Source: Cupriavidus oxalaticus
GTDB lineage: Bacteria; Pseudomonadota; Gammaproteobacteria; Burkholderiales; Burkholderiaceae
Length of the DNA stretch: 64,000 nt
Assembly: GCF_016894385.1 (NCBI RefSeq)
Contig: NZ_CP069811.1
Span: 1,898,501-1,962,500, forward strand
Direction of reading: 5' to 3'
Shown here piece after piece: positions 1-9,759 of the stretch. The notes beneath the pieces are model-generated. The model did not search any database, was not told where the DNA came from, and saw only the letters and a program-made list of their open reading frames with translations. Position numbers and translations under genes: made by a program. Every line of letters starts with the position of its first letter. The first letter of the stretch is position 1.

Positions 1-848
1 AGCCGGCCGTGTCGACCCAGGTCCGGCAGCTGGAACACCATGTCGGCCTGCCGCTGTTCGAGCAGCTCGGCAAGAAAATCTACCTGACGCCGGCCGGGCA
101 CGAGATGCTGCACTACAGCCGCAGCATCATCCAGCAGTTCCGCGAGGCCGAAGACGCCATGTCGCAGCTCAAGGGCATCTCCGGCGGGCGCCTCAACGTG
201 GCGGTGATCAGCGCCGGCGATTATTTCTTTCCGCGGCTGCTGGCGGAATTCATGGAGCGCCATGAGGGCGTGACGCTGAATCTTGCCGTGCACAACCGCG
301 AGGAATTGCTGCACCAGCTGGCCGGCAACCTGACCGACCTCGCGGTGATGGTGCGTCCGCCGGAAGGCATGGACACCATCAATGAAGCCTTCGCGCCCCA
401 CCCTTACGTCATCGTCGCGGCGCCCAGCCATCCGCTGGTCGGCAAGCGCAACGTCCCGCTGGCGGCATTGGCCGACGAGGCCTTCGTTTCGCGTGAAAAG
501 GGGTCTGATACCTGGAATTCGATGCAGGAAGGCTTTGCCGGACGGCTGTCCAACCTGCGCATCGCCATGGAGATCAAGAGCACGGAGACCATCAAGCAGG
601 CGGTGATCGCCAACATGGGCATCGCCTTCCTGTCGGCGCACACGGTCGGGCTCGAACTGCAGGCGGGGAAGCTGGCGGTGCTCGATATCGAGGGCTTTCC
701 GGTGATGCTCAACTGGTACGTCGTGCATCGCAAGAACAAGCGGCTGCCCCCGGTGGCGCTGGCGTTCAAGCAGTTCCTGATGGAGGAAGGCGCCGGACTG
801 ATCCAGCGGATTACGGGTGTGGAAGGCCTGATTCGCGTGGAAGCCTAG
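1..848 (+). CDS. LysR-family regulator, CbbR-like (5' end outside window)
   Basis: This is a LysR-type transcriptional regulator cut by the window edge. The reading frame is open from base 3, so the GTG at 9 is not the true start. The visible N-terminus (PAVSTQVRQLEHHVGLPLFEQ) is the end of the recognition helix and wing of the LysR HTH. An effector domain of about 220 residues follows, with the pattern ETIKQAVIANMGIAFLS seen in CbbR-type members. The best-fitting relatives by eye are CbbR and CysB/Cbl-like proteins. The next gene downstream starts 124 bp away, with a TTA-N7-TAA motif between them. The target is unknown. Confidence 0.9.
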   Translation, partial: PAVSTQVRQLEHHVGLPLFEQLGKKIYLTPAGHEMLHYSRSIIQQFREAEDAMSQLKGISGGRLNVAVISAGDYFFPRLLAEFMERHEGVTLNLAVHNREELLHQLAGNLTDLAVMVRPPEGMDTINEAFAPHPYVIVAAPSHPLVGKRNVPLAALADEAFVSREKGSDTWNSMQEGFAGRLSNLRIAMEIKSTETIKQAVIANMGIAFLSAHTVGLELQAGKLAVLDIEGFPVMLNWYVVHRKNKRLPPVALAFKQFLMEEGAGLIQRITGVEGLIRVEA

Positions 849-896
849 CTCCTCGCCCAATCCATAAATGATTACTTATGATTAGTCGATGAAACT

Positions 897-909
897 TTAA
901 TTATCGTAA
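897..909. promoter_or_regulatory. TTA-N7-TAA LysR-type half-site pair
   Basis: TTAATTATCGTAA lies in an AT-rich stretch (860-915) between the LysR gene and the small ORF at 972. The spacing of the TTA and TAA boxes fits the T-N11-A class of LysR operators, and CbbR sites in particular. A possible -10 (TATGCT, 925-930) lies downstream, but no good -35 is visible. Assignment to the adjacent regulator is inference. Confidence 0.35.
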
Positions 910-971
910 ATCGTTCGCCCTCCCTATGCTTGTCTCAACCCCACCGCTACAGCGCATCGAGGAGACAAGCC

Positions 972-1277
972 ATGAACCAGGTCCAGACTGACAGCCGCCC
1001 CGCAGCCATCACGGTCGGCACCGACAACCAGCCCATCCCGCGCGAGACGCAGCTCGCGGCCTATAACGCAGCCTTCATCGAACTGGACCTGAGTTTCCGC
1101 TGGGACGCCGAAATGTACGAATGGCTGTGCGGCATCGAATGCGAAAAGGCCCGCGTCGCCCGCTATATCGAAGAGCACCACGCCCACCTGCTCGCCGCCT
1201 ATGATGCGGCCTTCCTCAGTGGGCTGATCTTCGAGAAAAAGAACGAGTACCTGCGCGCGGTCGGCCATCTCAACTGA
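972..1277 (+). CDS. Hypothetical protein, 101 aa, with an internal LAAY(N/D)AAF repeat
   Basis: This is a small soluble protein of unknown function. The ATG at 972 is chosen over an earlier in-frame ATG at 930 because GAGGAGAC lies just upstream. The octamer LAAYNAAF (residues 28-35) recurs as LAAYDAAF (74-81), and each copy is followed by hydrophobic and charged residues, which suggests a duplicated helical unit. The sequence is rich in Glu, Ala and aromatic residues and shows no signal peptide or membrane segment. It follows the LysR gene in the same direction and is closed by a strong terminator, so it is probably a monocistronic gene. Confidence 0.7.
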   Translation: MNQVQTDSRPAAITVGTDNQPIPRETQLAAYNAAFIELDLSFRWDAEMYEWLCGIECEKARVARYIEEHHAHLLAAYDAAFLSGLIFEKKNEYLRAVGHLN

Positions 1278-1295
1278 GCGGTCCGATCGGTTACA

Positions 1296-1327
1296 GGCGA
1301 GGCGCATTGGCGGCCTCGCCTTTTTTA
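1296..1327 (+). terminator. Rho-independent terminator of the 101-aa ORF
   Basis: GGCGAGGC (1296-1303) pairs with GCCTCGCC (1313-1320) around a 9-nt loop, and TTTTTT follows. The stem is a perfect 8 bp. It lies 19 bp after the stop codon of the small ORF. Confidence 0.9.
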
Positions 1328-1410
1328 TTCCGACGCGTACTGCCGGCCCGACGCTGGCATGGACGTTCCCCGCGGGGCTCACGTAGCAACGTCATCCGCG
1401 GTCCTCCGGA

Positions 1411-1683
1411 TCAACCGCCTGATCCGGGGACGACCGGGTTGACCACCGCATCGACGCCGGCGACCACCCGCAGCCAATCCGCAACGGCCGTGATGCGAGC
1501 GGAATCCACCTGGATGACGGCACGAAATTCGCTTGACATCGCAGTGACGCCGCCGTGCGGCGCTTCCGCTGCACCCAGCTCAGGCATGTGCCGCCTGCCC
1601 GCCACCACATGGAATCTGCTCGCCATCAACGCCGCACGGACATGCCGGCCGATAAAGCCGCCGGTACCGGGCACCAACACCCG
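1411..1683 (-). pseudogene. Fragment of an atypical SDR / NAD(P)-binding epimerase-like protein
   Basis: Read on the minus strand from about 1683, this stretch encodes a Rossmann start (VLVPGTGGFIGRHV). It continues through a segment with VIQVDSARITAVADWL and VAGVDAVVNPV. These match the first 90 or so residues of NAD(P)H-binding SDR proteins of the type that usually read GATGFIGRHV and GVDVVVNAVG. The frame stops at 1411 and nothing of the remaining 200 or more residues follows. The canonical GxTGxxG is altered. It is probably a relic of a gene whose 3' portion was deleted, and it overlaps the start of the plus-strand membrane-protein ORF. Confidence 0.55.
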
Positions 1684-2160
1684 GCGGCTGCGCCGACCAT
1701 CCTGCGTCGCGCCGCGATTTCGGGGACCTGCGCCAGCCTGGTGTCCACCTGCATGCTCGCCTGCGGCGGAACCGTCGACTGCGGCAGCGCCTTCGCGCCG
1801 GTCAATGCGGTCAGCCACTGGATCTGGGGCGAGCGCGCCATGCATGCCAACGGTCCGTCGGTCCGGCATACCGTGCTGGGCTATGTGATCCATCATGCAA
1901 TGTCGGTGTTCTGGGCCGTGTTCTATGAAACCGCGGTGTCTCGGCACCATGCGTGTGGCGCCTTGCGTACCCTCGCGCTTGGCGGTCTCGGCGTGGCAGG
2001 CCTGGCCTGCCTGGTCGACCTGAAGTACACGCCGCACCGCCTGACGCCAGGCTTCGAGCGGCGGCTGTCGCCGCGCATGCTGGCGCTGGTCTACCTGGCC
2101 TTCGGGCTGGCCCTGCCGCTGGGATCACTGCTGCTGCGGCATGCAGCGCGCAAGCGGTGA
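1642..2160 (+). CDS. Hypothetical membrane protein, 172 aa
   Basis: A small integral membrane protein with about four hydrophobic segments (roughly residues 22-45, 70-90, 105-125 and 140-160). Between the last two lies a conserved-looking cytoplasmic motif (DLKYTPHRLTPGFERRLSP). Function is not recognised. The start is uncertain: ATG 1642 precedes the first hydrophobic segment directly, while in-frame ATGs at 1555 and 1609 would add a basic tail that overlaps the SDR relic on the other strand. No strong ribosome-binding site is visible for any of them. Hydrophobic patterning and the C-terminal RHAARKR support a real protein. Confidence 0.6.
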   Translation: MPADKAAGTGHQHPAAAPTILRRAAISGTCASLVSTCMLACGGTVDCGSAFAPVNAVSHWIWGERAMHANGPSVRHTVLGYVIHHAMSVFWAVFYETAVSRHHACGALRTLALGGLGVAGLACLVDLKYTPHRLTPGFERRLSPRMLALVYLAFGLALPLGSLLLRHAARKR

Positions 2161-2374
2161 GTCCGCGATTGCAAAACTTACGCATCGACGCCGGACTCAT
2201 CCAGGAACTGACGCGGCGGCTGTATGGGATCGTGCCGGCCAGGCAAGCACTGTTCGTCGGCCTCTGCGTGCGCGTGCCCCGCGGCCAGCCTGCAACGGCG
2301 TTGCCGACGCCGGAGCGGGGACGAAAGCGAAATGCGGAAAGCGGCCGGCAAGCCGCCCCCCGGGTACAGCGCGC

Positions 2375-2812
2375 TCAGGCCTGTTCCTTGACCTGGCTCT
2401 CCAGTTCGACCAGCCGCTTTTTCAGCGCCCGCTCTTCCTGGAAGCGCACGGTCTCGTCGCGGATCACGGCGACGATCCCGGTGATGGCACCCGCGTCATC
2501 CTTGAGCAGCGCCACGGTAAAGGCGATCGACATGGCCTTGCCGTTCTTGTCGGCGGCCGGCACCTTGAGCAGGTCATGGCCGTAGCGCGTGATGCCGGTG
2601 GCCATGGTCTTGTCATAGCCCTCCCAATGGCGCCCGCGCAGGCGTTCGGGAATGATCAGGTCGAGCGACTGGCCCATGGCCTCGGCCTGGGTGTAGCCGA
2701 ACATGCGCTCGGCGGCCGGATTCCACAGCGTGATGGCGCCCTTGGCGTCGGAGATGATGATGGCGTCGCCGATGGCGGACACCAGCTGCGCGTAGTCGAT
2801 GGGTTCTGGCAT
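2375..2812 (-). CDS. PAS-domain sensory protein, 145 aa
   Basis: A single PAS/PAC domain covers almost the whole protein. Residues 8-120 carry the typical signature with GDAIIISDAKGAITLWNPAA near the start, then the MFGYT, the GR and G-I-T-G-I-V-AVIRDET motifs. The C-terminal tail (EERALKKRLVELESQVKEQ) is a predicted short coiled coil. There is no output domain, so the protein probably dimerises or partners with another regulator. ATG 2812 is chosen because GAGGGA precedes it. It lies downstream of the oxalate frc gene but beyond that gene's terminator, so it is likely transcribed separately. Ligand is unknown. Confidence 0.85.
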   Translation of the reverse strand: MPEPIDYAQLVSAIGDAIIISDAKGAITLWNPAAERMFGYTQAEAMGQSLDLIIPERLRGRHWEGYDKTMATGITRYGHDLLKVPAADKNGKAMSIAFTVALLKDDAGAITGIVAVIRDETVRFQEERALKKRLVELESQVKEQA

Positions 2813-2892
2813 GGGGATTCCCTCTCTGTCGGTCATTGCCGGTTGGGGTACGTTGCCATCAAGGTAGCGCGGCACGCGGCCGCGCTGCAAGC

Positions 2893-2930
2893 AAAAACGC
2901 CGGGGCGGCGCAACTGGCGCGGCCCCGGCG
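2893..2930 (-). terminator. Intrinsic terminator after oxc-frc
   Basis: CGCCGGGGC (2898-2906) and GCCCCGGCG (2922-2930) form a perfect 9-bp stem. Read on the minus strand it is followed by TTTTTGC. It lies about 30 bp after the frc stop codon and ends the oxc-frc transcript. Confidence 0.85.
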
Positions 2931-2962
2931 TACGCCCCGGCACATGTGCCGGGCAGGCGGCG

Positions 2963-4213
2963 TCAGATCACCTGGGACTCGCGCAGGCGCTTGATGTCGT
3001 CCGTGCCGTACCCCAGGCCGGCCAGCACTTCTTCGCTATGCTCGCCCAGCAGCGGCGAACCCGTGATTTCCGGCTTGAGGTCGGAGAACTTGATCGGGCT
3101 GCCCACCGTCAGGTACGTGCCGCGCTCCTTGTGTGGCACCTCGGTGATGCTGCCGCTGGCGCGCAGCGACGGATCGGCCGCGATCTCCTTCATCGACAGC
3201 ACCGGCGAGCACGGGATGTCATGCTTGCGCAGGATGTCCACCGCCTCGTACTTGGTCTTGTCGGCGAGCCATTCCTCGATGGTGTTGAAGATATCGAAGA
3301 TATGCGGCTGGCGTGCCTTGGCGGTGGCGTAGTTGGGATCGTCGATCCATTCCGGCTTGCCGAGCGCCTTGCAGATCGGCTCCCAGGCATGGCCCTGGAT
3401 GGTGAAGTAGATGTAGGCATTGGGGTCGGTCTCCCAGCCCTTGCACTTCAGCACCCAGCCCGGCTGGCCGCCGCCGCCAGCGTTGCCGCCGCGCGGCACC
3501 ACGTCGCTGAAGCTGCCATGCGGGTACTGCGGATACTCTTCCAGGAAGCCCAGGCGGTCCAGGCGCTGCTGGTCGCGCAGCTTGACGCGGCACAGGTTGA
3601 GCACGGCGTCCTGCATCGACACGGCCACCTTCTGGCCCTTGCCGGTCTTGTCGCGGCCGATCAGCGCGGTCAGGATGCCGATGGCCAGGTGCATGCCGGT
3701 GTTCGAATCGCCGAGCGCCGCTGCGGAAACGGTGGGAGGACCATCCCAGAAGCCCGTGGTCGACGCCGCACCGCCCGCGCACTGCGCCACGTTTTCATAG
3801 ACCTTCAGGTCTTCATAGTGATGGCCGTCGCTGAAGCCCTTGACCGAGGCCACGATCATCTTCGGGTTCAGCTCGTTGATGCGTTCCCACGAGAAGCCCA
3901 TGCGGTCCAGCGCACCCGGGCCGAAGTTCTCGACCAGCACGTCCGACTCGCGGATCAGCTGCTCCAGGATCTTCTTGCCTTCGGGCTTCTTGGTGTCCAG
4001 CGTCAGGCTGCGCTTGTTGGAGTTGAGCATGGTGAAGTACAACGCGTCGACATCCGGGATGTCGCGCAGCTGCGTGCGCGTCACGTCGCCGGAACCGGGG
4101 CGCTCCACCTTGATGACGTCTGCGCCGAACCATGCCAGCAGCTGCGTGCACGCGGGGCCGGCCTGGACGTGCGTGAAGTCGATGATCTTGATGCCGTTCA
4201 GTGGGAGGTTCAC
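2963..4213 (-). CDS. frc: Formyl-CoA:oxalate CoA-transferase (Frc)
   Basis: This enzyme transfers CoA from formyl-CoA to oxalate, giving oxalyl-CoA for the decarboxylase encoded just upstream. It is a 416-residue class III (CaiB/BaiF) CoA-transferase. It starts with the typical [16 protein letters not shown] and keeps the catalytic aspartate at residue 169 (LGDSNTGMH) as in Oxalobacter Frc. A glycine loop (NAGGGGQ, about 244-250) is also present. The start is GTG 4213 with AGGAG in front. It follows oxc by 42 bp, so the two are cotranscribed. A paralogue lies at 10.9-12.1 kb. Confidence 0.95.
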   Translation of the reverse strand: MNLPLNGIKIIDFTHVQAGPACTQLLAWFGADVIKVERPGSGDVTRTQLRDIPDVDALYFTMLNSNKRSLTLDTKKPEGKKILEQLIRESDVLVENFGPGALDRMGFSWERINELNPKMIVASVKGFSDGHHYEDLKVYENVAQCAGGAASTTGFWDGPPTVSAAALGDSNTGMHLAIGILTALIGRDKTGKGQKVAVSMQDAVLNLCRVKLRDQQRLDRLGFLEEYPQYPHGSFSDVVPRGGNAGGGGQPGWVLKCKGWETDPNAYIYFTIQGHAWEPICKALGKPEWIDDPNYATAKARQPHIFDIFNTIEEWLADKTKYEAVDILRKHDIPCSPVLSMKEIAADPSLRASGSITEVPHKERGTYLTVGSPIKFSDLKPEITGSPLLGEHSEEVLAGLGYGTDDIKRLRESQVI

Positions 4214-4255
4214 TTTCGTTCTCCTATTGGATCAGAGGGGTGAAATTCGGATCGA

Positions 4256-5995
4256 TTACTTCTTGGCCGAGCTTTGCGGATTCAGATTGGTCAGGCGACC
4301 GCTTTCGGTGCCGGCAGCCGGGTCGATGACGGCGTTGACCAGCGTGGGCTTGCCCGAGCGCAGCGCTTCGTTTACCGCGGCTTCGAGTTCCGCCGGCGTG
4401 GTGACATTGGCACCGACACCACCGAACGCTTCCATCATCTTGTCGTAGCGCGCGCCCGGGACGAACGTCGTGACCGCCGGATCCCTGCCGCCGGTCGGAT
4501 TCACGTCGATCCCCTTGTAGACGCCGTTGTTGTTGAAAATGACGATGCAGACCGGCAGGTTGTAGCGGCAGATCGTCTCGACTTCCATGCCCGAGAAGCC
4601 GAACGCACTGTCACCGCACAGCGCCAGCACCGGCTTGCCGGTCTCGACCGCGGCGGCGACCGCGTAGCCCATGCCCACGCCCATCACGCCCCAGGTGCCT
4701 ACGTCCAGGCGCTTGCGCGGCTCGTACATGTCGATCACGGCACGGGCGTAGTCCAGCGTGTTGGCGCCTTCGTTGACGAACGAGATGTTCGGGTTGGCCT
4801 TGACCACATCCTTCAGCACGCCGAGCGCACCGTGGAAGTTCATCGGCGAGGCGTCCCTGGACCTGGCCAGGGTCTCGGCCATCTTCGCCAGGTTGGTGTC
4901 CCTGCGGTCAGCCACCGCGTTCAGCCAGTCGGCGCCCGGCCTGGCAAAGTCGTCGCCGACCTTGTCGAGGATCGCCGACACGCACGAACCGATGTCACCC
5001 ACGACCGGCGCGGCGATGGCGACGTTGCTGTCCATCTCGGTCGGCGCGATGTCGATCTGGATGAATTGCTTCGGCTTGCCCCAGGTCTTGCCCTTGCCGT
5101 GCGACAGCAGCCAGTTCAGGCGGGCGCCGACCAGCAGCACCACGTCGGCTTCGGCCAGCACATACGAGCGTGCGGCGGAGGCCGATTGCGGGTGCGTATC
5201 GGGCAACAGGCCCTTGGCCATCGACATCGGCAGGTACGGAATGCCCGTCTTCTCGACCAGCGTGCGGATATCCGCTTCGGCGCGTGCGTACGCAGCACCC
5301 TTGCCTACCAGGATCAGCGGGCGCTTGGCGCTCTTCAGCAGCGCGACGGCACGGTCGACCGAGTCCGGAGCAGGCAGCTGGCGCGGGGCCGGATCCACCA
5401 CCTTGATCAGCGACTTGCGGCCCTTCTCGGCTTCCATCGACTGGCCCAGCAGCTTGGCCGGCAGGTCCAGGTACACACCGCCCGGGCGGCCCGACACGGC
5501 GGCACGGATGGCACGCGCGATCCCGACGCCGATGTCTTCGGCGTGCAGCACGCGGAAGGCAGCCTTGGCGTGCGGACGGGCGATGGCCAGCTGGTCCATC
5601 TCTTCGTAGTCACCCTGCTGCAGATCGACGATCTCGCGCTCGCTCGAGCCGCTGATCAGGATCATCGGGAAGCAGTTGGTGGTCGCATGCGCCAGCGCCG
5701 TGAGCCCGTTCAGGAACCCTGGCGCAGACACGGTCAGGCAAACGCCTGGCTTTTGCGTCAGAAAGCCGGCAATCGCTGCGGCGTTGCCTGCGTTCTGCTC
5801 GTGGCGGAAGCTGATGACGCGCATGCCGTTTGCCTGCGCCAGCCGAGCCAGGTCGGTGACCGGAATGCCGGGCAGGCCGTAGATGTTTTCGATGCCGTTC
5901 AGCTTCAGCGCGTCGATGACCAGATGAAAACCATCGGTTTGTGCCTGATGCTCTTCCGCGGCGTGACGCTGCAGCTCGTTTCCGACTTCTGCCAT
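4256..5995 (-). CDS. oxc: Oxalyl-CoA decarboxylase (Oxc)
   Basis: Thiamine-diphosphate-dependent decarboxylation of oxalyl-CoA to formyl-CoA and CO2. The protein has 579 residues, the usual size. The N-terminal Pyr domain has the cofactor-activating glutamate in RHEQNAG (E66). The C-terminal PP domain carries the ThDP/Mg motif [20 protein letters not shown], ending in FNNNGVYKG. An AGAAGGAAG ribosome-binding site precedes the ATG. This is the first gene of oxc-frc. The leader of about 190 bp carries an operator-like palindrome at 6181-6204. It is the key enzyme for oxalate energy metabolism and detoxification. Confidence 0.97.
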   Translation of the reverse strand: MAEVGNELQRHAAEEHQAQTDGFHLVIDALKLNGIENIYGLPGIPVTDLARLAQANGMRVISFRHEQNAGNAAAIAGFLTQKPGVCLTVSAPGFLNGLTALAHATTNCFPMILISGSSEREIVDLQQGDYEEMDQLAIARPHAKAAFRVLHAEDIGVGIARAIRAAVSGRPGGVYLDLPAKLLGQSMEAEKGRKSLIKVVDPAPRQLPAPDSVDRAVALLKSAKRPLILVGKGAAYARAEADIRTLVEKTGIPYLPMSMAKGLLPDTHPQSASAARSYVLAEADVVLLVGARLNWLLSHGKGKTWGKPKQFIQIDIAPTEMDSNVAIAAPVVGDIGSCVSAILDKVGDDFARPGADWLNAVADRRDTNLAKMAETLARSRDASPMNFHGALGVLKDVVKANPNISFVNEGANTLDYARAVIDMYEPRKRLDVGTWGVMGVGMGYAVAAAVETGKPVLALCGDSAFGFSGMEVETICRYNLPVCIVIFNNNGVYKGIDVNPTGGRDPAVTTFVPGARYDKMMEAFGGVGANVTTPAELEAAVNEALRSGKPTLVNAVIDPAAGTESGRLTNLNPQSSAKK

Positions 5996-6180
5996 GGTTG
6001 CTTCCTTCTATGCAAATTGACTGGGGTTGGAATTCTTCTGTTTCAGGCTTCCGCGGTGGTGCTCTCGGCCCGCTTTGCTACGACTTCGGACATGCTTGGT
6101 CTCCTCGTTCGACTTGTGTTCGTGGTGCGCGGGGCTGTCCCCTTGCTTCAACCTTTGCCGGCGCATTCGACCGGTCTTGA

Positions 6181-6204
6181 TGACATACGGTATGTGATAT
6201 ATCA
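6181..6204. promoter_or_regulatory. Candidate oxalate-regulon operator A (oxc)
   Basis: ACATACGGTATGT (6183-6195) is a perfect inverted repeat around one base. It overlaps the palindrome TGATATATCA (6195-6204). The surrounding 33 bp are identical to those in front of frc2 at 12142-12174. It is the likely binding site of the GntR/FCD regulator encoded at 12.4-13.1 kb; this is inferred from shared sequence. Confidence 0.75.
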
Positions 6205-6379
6205 GAACGACGCAAGAAGAATTTCCCCTGATTTCTCAAACTTTCGTCGTGCGGCGCAGCAATTTCGCAATCAACTGCTATTAAAGGAGCCTAACTCCTG
6301 AATTTCGCGATTCATGCGCTTGCGGCAAGAGATTGCCCGCCGATGTGCTGGCGTTAGGAGATTCAGGCATCCACCATTT

Positions 6380-6394
6380 AGATATATTACATAC
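6380..6394. promoter_or_regulatory. Weaker oxalate-operator-like site F
   Basis: AGATATATTACATAC differs from TGATATATCACATAC (site E) at two of 15 positions. It lies about 180 bp upstream of site A. It could be a distal auxiliary operator or a chance AT-rich match. Confidence 0.4.
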
Positions 6395-6432
6395 CAAAAA
6401 ATTAGCGGCAATTCTGCCCGTTGAAGAGAATC

Positions 6433-6563
6433 GCTCCCCTCTCCCGCGCAGTGGGAGAGGGGTTGGGGGAGAAGGCGGGAGCGTCCACGAAGTGACGCGC
6501 TAGCATGCTTGACGAGCGCCGGCCCTCACCCCCGACCCCTCTCCCGCAGGCGGGAGAGGGGAG
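6433..6563. repeat. BIME-like palindromic repeat (CCCCTCTCCCGC family)
   Basis: Two hairpins, each built from CCCCTCTCCCGC and its complement (6436-6460 and 6536-6561), face each other. The outer arms CTCCCCTCTCCCGC (6434-6447) and GCGGGAGAGGGGAG (6550-6563) are exact complements, making a palindrome of about 130 bp overall. It lies downstream of pntB and may act as a transcription or mRNA-end structure. Confidence 0.8.
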
Positions 6564-6735
6564 CAAACCGGCAGCAAATTGATGCTAACCGAAGCTAAAT
6601 TCGCGCTGGCTTAAAGTTTTTTATCGAGTGCATTCACGACCGCTTATACATTACGGCACTCGCATGCATTGGCATTGGCAACGCAGGGAGCCCCCTGGCG
6701 AACGTCCGATGGTTCCCTGAGCGGCGGACCACCGC

Positions 6736-8133
6736 TCAGGCAGGGGCTTCCTCCAGCTGGCGCAGCAAGGCGTCCACACTGCCCTTGGCATCGCCGAACC
6801 ACATGCGCGTGTTGTCCTTGTAGAACAGCGGGTTGTCCACGCCGGCATAGCCCGCCGCCATGCTGCGCTTGGACACCACCACCGTCTTGGCCTTCCACAC
6901 CTCGAGCACCGGCATGCCGGCAATCGGACTGGCGGGATCTTCCAGCGCCCCCGGATTGACGATGTCGTTGGCGCCGACCACCAGCACCACGTCGGCCTTC
7001 TCGAAGTCGTCGTTGATCTCTTCCATTTCCAGCACGATGTCGTACGGCACGCGCGCCTCGGCCAGCAGCACGTTCATGTGCCCGGGCAAGCGGCCGGCCA
7101 CCGGGTGGATGCCGAAGCGGACGTTGACGCCCTGTGCACGCAGCCGCCGCGCGATCTCGCTGATGGTGCCCTGCGCCTGCGCCACCGCCATGCCGTAGCC
7201 CGGCACGATGATGACCTCGTTGGCATCCTTGAGCAGGCCGCTGACTTCCTCGCTCGACACCGGCAGCACCTCGCCCTGCTCCGCCGCCGCACCCTGCGCC
7301 TGCACCGCGCCGAAGCCGCCCAGGATCACCGACAGGAACTTGCGGTTCATCGCCTTGCACATGATGTAGCTGAGGATGGCGCCGCTCGATCCCACCAGCG
7401 CGCCGGTGATGATCAGCAGGTCGTTGCCCAGCATGAAGCCGGTCGCCGCCGCCGCCCAGCCGGAGTAGCTGTTCAGCATCGACACCACCACCGGCATGTC
7501 GGCGCCGCCGATGGCCAGCACCAGGTGCGCGCCGACCAGCAGCGCGATCACCGTCATCGCGGCCAGCGGCACCAGCCCCTGCTGCGGATCGGGCGCGCTC
7601 AGAAAGCTGTAGCCCAGCCATATACAGACCAGCAGCGCACCGGCATTGAGCACATGGCGGCCCGGCAGCAGCATCGGCTTGCCGCCCATGGTGCCCTGCA
7701 GCTTGAGGAAGGCGATGATCGAGCCCGTGAACGTCACCGCGCCGATCAGGATGCCGAGGTAGGTCTCCACCTCGTGGATCACCTTCTCCGCGCCGGCGAG
7801 CGTGGTCGGCTCCAGGTAGCTGGCGTAGCCGACCAGCACCGCGGCCAGGCCGACGAAGCTGTGCAGCACCGCCACCAGCTGCGGCATCTGCGTCATTTCC
7901 ACGCGCCTGGCCAGCACCGCGCCGGCGATGCCGCCCACCAGCATCGCGCCGATGATGATGGGGACGCCGTCGGGCGTGCCGGCCAGCACGGTGGTCACCA
8001 CCGCGATCACCATGCCGGCGATGCCGAACAGGTTGCCGCGCCTGGCGGTGGCAGGATGGCTCAGCCCGCTCAGGCTGAGGATGAACAGCGCGCTGGCGCC
8101 AAGGTAAGCGATATTGCTGATTCCGGAAGGCAT
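6736..8133 (-). CDS. pntB: NAD(P) transhydrogenase subunit beta
   Basis: The beta subunit of the proton-translocating pyridine nucleotide transhydrogenase. It has 465 residues with about nine membrane helices in the first 280 residues. The NADP(H)-binding dIII domain follows, with [10 protein letters not shown], the [22 protein letters not shown] stretch and [13 protein letters not shown] good AAAGGAGA site precedes ATG 8133, and pntA ends 25 bp upstream. With PntA it transfers hydride between NADH and NADP+ at the inner membrane. Beside oxalate genes this suggests NADPH supply from NADH made by formate dehydrogenase. Confidence 0.95.
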   Translation of the reverse strand: MPSGISNIAYLGASALFILSLSGLSHPATARRGNLFGIAGMVIAVVTTVLAGTPDGVPIIIGAMLVGGIAGAVLARRVEMTQMPQLVAVLHSFVGLAAVLVGYASYLEPTTLAGAEKVIHEVETYLGILIGAVTFTGSIIAFLKLQGTMGGKPMLLPGRHVLNAGALLVCIWLGYSFLSAPDPQQGLVPLAAMTVIALLVGAHLVLAIGGADMPVVVSMLNSYSGWAAAATGFMLGNDLLIITGALVGSSGAILSYIMCKAMNRKFLSVILGGFGAVQAQGAAAEQGEVLPVSSEEVSGLLKDANEVIIVPGYGMAVAQAQGTISEIARRLRAQGVNVRFGIHPVAGRLPGHMNVLLAEARVPYDIVLEMEEINDDFEKADVVLVVGANDIVNPGALEDPASPIAGMPVLEVWKAKTVVVSKRSMAAGYAGVDNPLFYKDNTRMWFGDAKGSVDALLRQLEEAPA

Positions 8134-8158
8134 GGCTCGGTCTCCTTTGCCCTTGTAT

Positions 8159-9721
8159 TCAGTCGCGCTGGAACATCTTCAGCATGCGCTGCGTGACCAG
8201 GAAGCCGCCGGCGATATTGATGGTCGCAACCAGCACCGCGCAGCCCGCGATCACCGCCGTCAGCAGCGACGGCTTGCCCAGCTGCACCAGCGCCCCCACC
8301 ACGATGATCCCGCTGATGGCATTGGTCACGCTCATCAGCGGCGTATGCAGCGCGGCGGTGACGTTCCACACCACCTGGTAGCCGACGAAGATCGCCAGCA
8401 CGAACACGGTGAAGTGCGCCATGAACGCGGGCGGCGCCACCGCCCCGAGGGCGAGCAGGGCAATCGCTGCAAGCGCCAGCGCGGCCAGCGTCATGCCGGT
8501 GCGCTGGCGCGGCGGGGTTGCTTCCACCTCCGCCGGCGGCGACGCGGCCGGCGCCTGCTGCTGCGGGATCGCCACCGTCAGCGGCGGCGGCGGCCAGGTC
8601 ACCGCGCCCTGGTGCTGCACCGTGGCGCCGCGGATCATCTCGTCGTCCATGTTGACCACGAGCTGCCCGTCCTTGCCCGGCGTCAGCTCGGTCAGCAGGT
8701 GGCGGATATTGGTGGCGTAGAGCTGGCTCGACTGCGCCGCCATCCGGCTCGGCAGGTCGGTATAGCCGATGATCGTCACGCCGTCACGGCGCACGCTGTC
8801 GCCCGGCACGGTCAGCACGCAGTTGCCGCCCTGCTCGGCGGCCAGGTCCACCACCACGCTGCCGGCACGCATGAGCCCGACGGTCCCGGCTTCCAGCAGC
8901 TTCGGCGCCGGCTTGCCCGGAATCAGCGCGGTGGTGATGATGATGTCGACCTCGCGCGCCTGCTCGGCGAAGAGGCGCATTTCCGCCTCGATGAATGCGG
9001 GACTCATCTCCTTGGCGTAGCCGCCGCTGCCGCTGCCGTCCTCTTCGATCTCGACGGTCAGGAACTCGGCGCCCAGGCTCTCGATCTGCTGGCGCACCAC
9101 CGGCCGCGTGTCGAAGGCGCGCACCACCGCGCCCAGGCTGCGCGCTGCACCGATTGCCGCCAGCCCCGCCACGCCAGCGCCGATCACCAGCACGCGCGCC
9201 GGCGGGATCTTGCCCGCGGCGGTGATCTGGCCGGCAAAGGGCCGGCCGAAGGCATGCGCGGCCTCGATCACCGCGCGGTAGCCCGCCATATTGGCCATCG
9301 AGCTGAGCGCATCCAGCTTCTGCGCGCGCGAGATGCGCGGCACGCAGTCCATCGCCAGCACGGTGGCGCCGCGCTGGGCCAGCCGCTCCAGCATCGGCAT
9401 CTGCTGCGCCGGCCAGACAAAGCCGATCAGCGTGGCATGCTTCTTCAGCAGCGCCGCCTCTTCCACGCCCAGGCTGGGGTGGACCTGCGGCGGGCGCACC
9501 TTGACCACCACGTCGACCGAGGCCCACAGGCTCGCCGCATCGACGATGGCGGCGCCGGCGGCGCGGTAGTCGTCATCCGAGAACGAAGCCTCCTGGCCCG
9601 CGCCGGTCTCTACCACGACCTGGTAGCCGAGCTTGAGCAGTTCCTTGACCGAGTCCGGGGTGGCGGCAACGCGCCGCTCGCCCGGGTGGACCTCGCGGGG
9701 CACACCGATCGTCATTGGCAT
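8159..9721 (-). CDS. pntA: NAD(P) transhydrogenase subunit alpha
   Basis: The NAD(H)-binding dI domain (residues 1-380, [18 protein letters not shown] at the start) is fused to a membrane part with four hydrophobic segments near residues 410-510. This is the single-chain E. coli-type alpha subunit rather than the split PntAA/PntAB form. A Pro/Ala-rich linker at about 385-400 separates the parts. ATG 9721 follows GGTGAAACCC; GTG 9733 and ATG 9715 are alternatives. It is the first gene of pntAB. A REP-like core separates it from the FAH-family gene, so all may still belong to one long frc2-led operon. Confidence 0.92.
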   Translation of the reverse strand: MPMTIGVPREVHPGERRVAATPDSVKELLKLGYQVVVETGAGQEASFSDDDYRAAGAAIVDAASLWASVDVVVKVRPPQVHPSLGVEEAALLKKHATLIGFVWPAQQMPMLERLAQRGATVLAMDCVPRISRAQKLDALSSMANMAGYRAVIEAAHAFGRPFAGQITAAGKIPPARVLVIGAGVAGLAAIGAARSLGAVVRAFDTRPVVRQQIESLGAEFLTVEIEEDGSGSGGYAKEMSPAFIEAEMRLFAEQAREVDIIITTALIPGKPAPKLLEAGTVGLMRAGSVVVDLAAEQGGNCVLTVPGDSVRRDGVTIIGYTDLPSRMAAQSSQLYATNIRHLLTELTPGKDGQLVVNMDDEMIRGATVQHQGAVTWPPPPLTVAIPQQQAPAASPPAEVEATPPRQRTGMTLAALALAAIALLALGAVAPPAFMAHFTVFVLAIFVGYQVVWNVTAALHTPLMSVTNAISGIIVVGALVQLGKPSLLTAVIAGCAVLVATINIAGGFLVTQRMLKMFQRD

Positions 9722-9759
9722 GGGTTTCACCACTTAGTGATATCCGTTTGTATGCCCGG

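Larger units (their letters stand above)
5996..6431 (-). promoter_or_regulatory. oxc upstream region with long leader
   Basis: The 740 bp between oxc and pntB contains no convincing gene. The proximal 185 bp is a long leader; beyond it lie operator-like sites at 6181-6204 and 6380-6394 in AT-rich DNA, then a REP/BIME-like repeat at 6433-6563. No clear -35/-10 pair could be fixed by eye. Confidence 0.6.

Noticed and set aside
2141..4243. 700-codon plus-strand open frame antisense to frc
   Set aside because: It mirrors a well-supported frc gene, has Arg/Ala/His-rich shadow composition and no domain. Long antisense frames are expected at this GC content.
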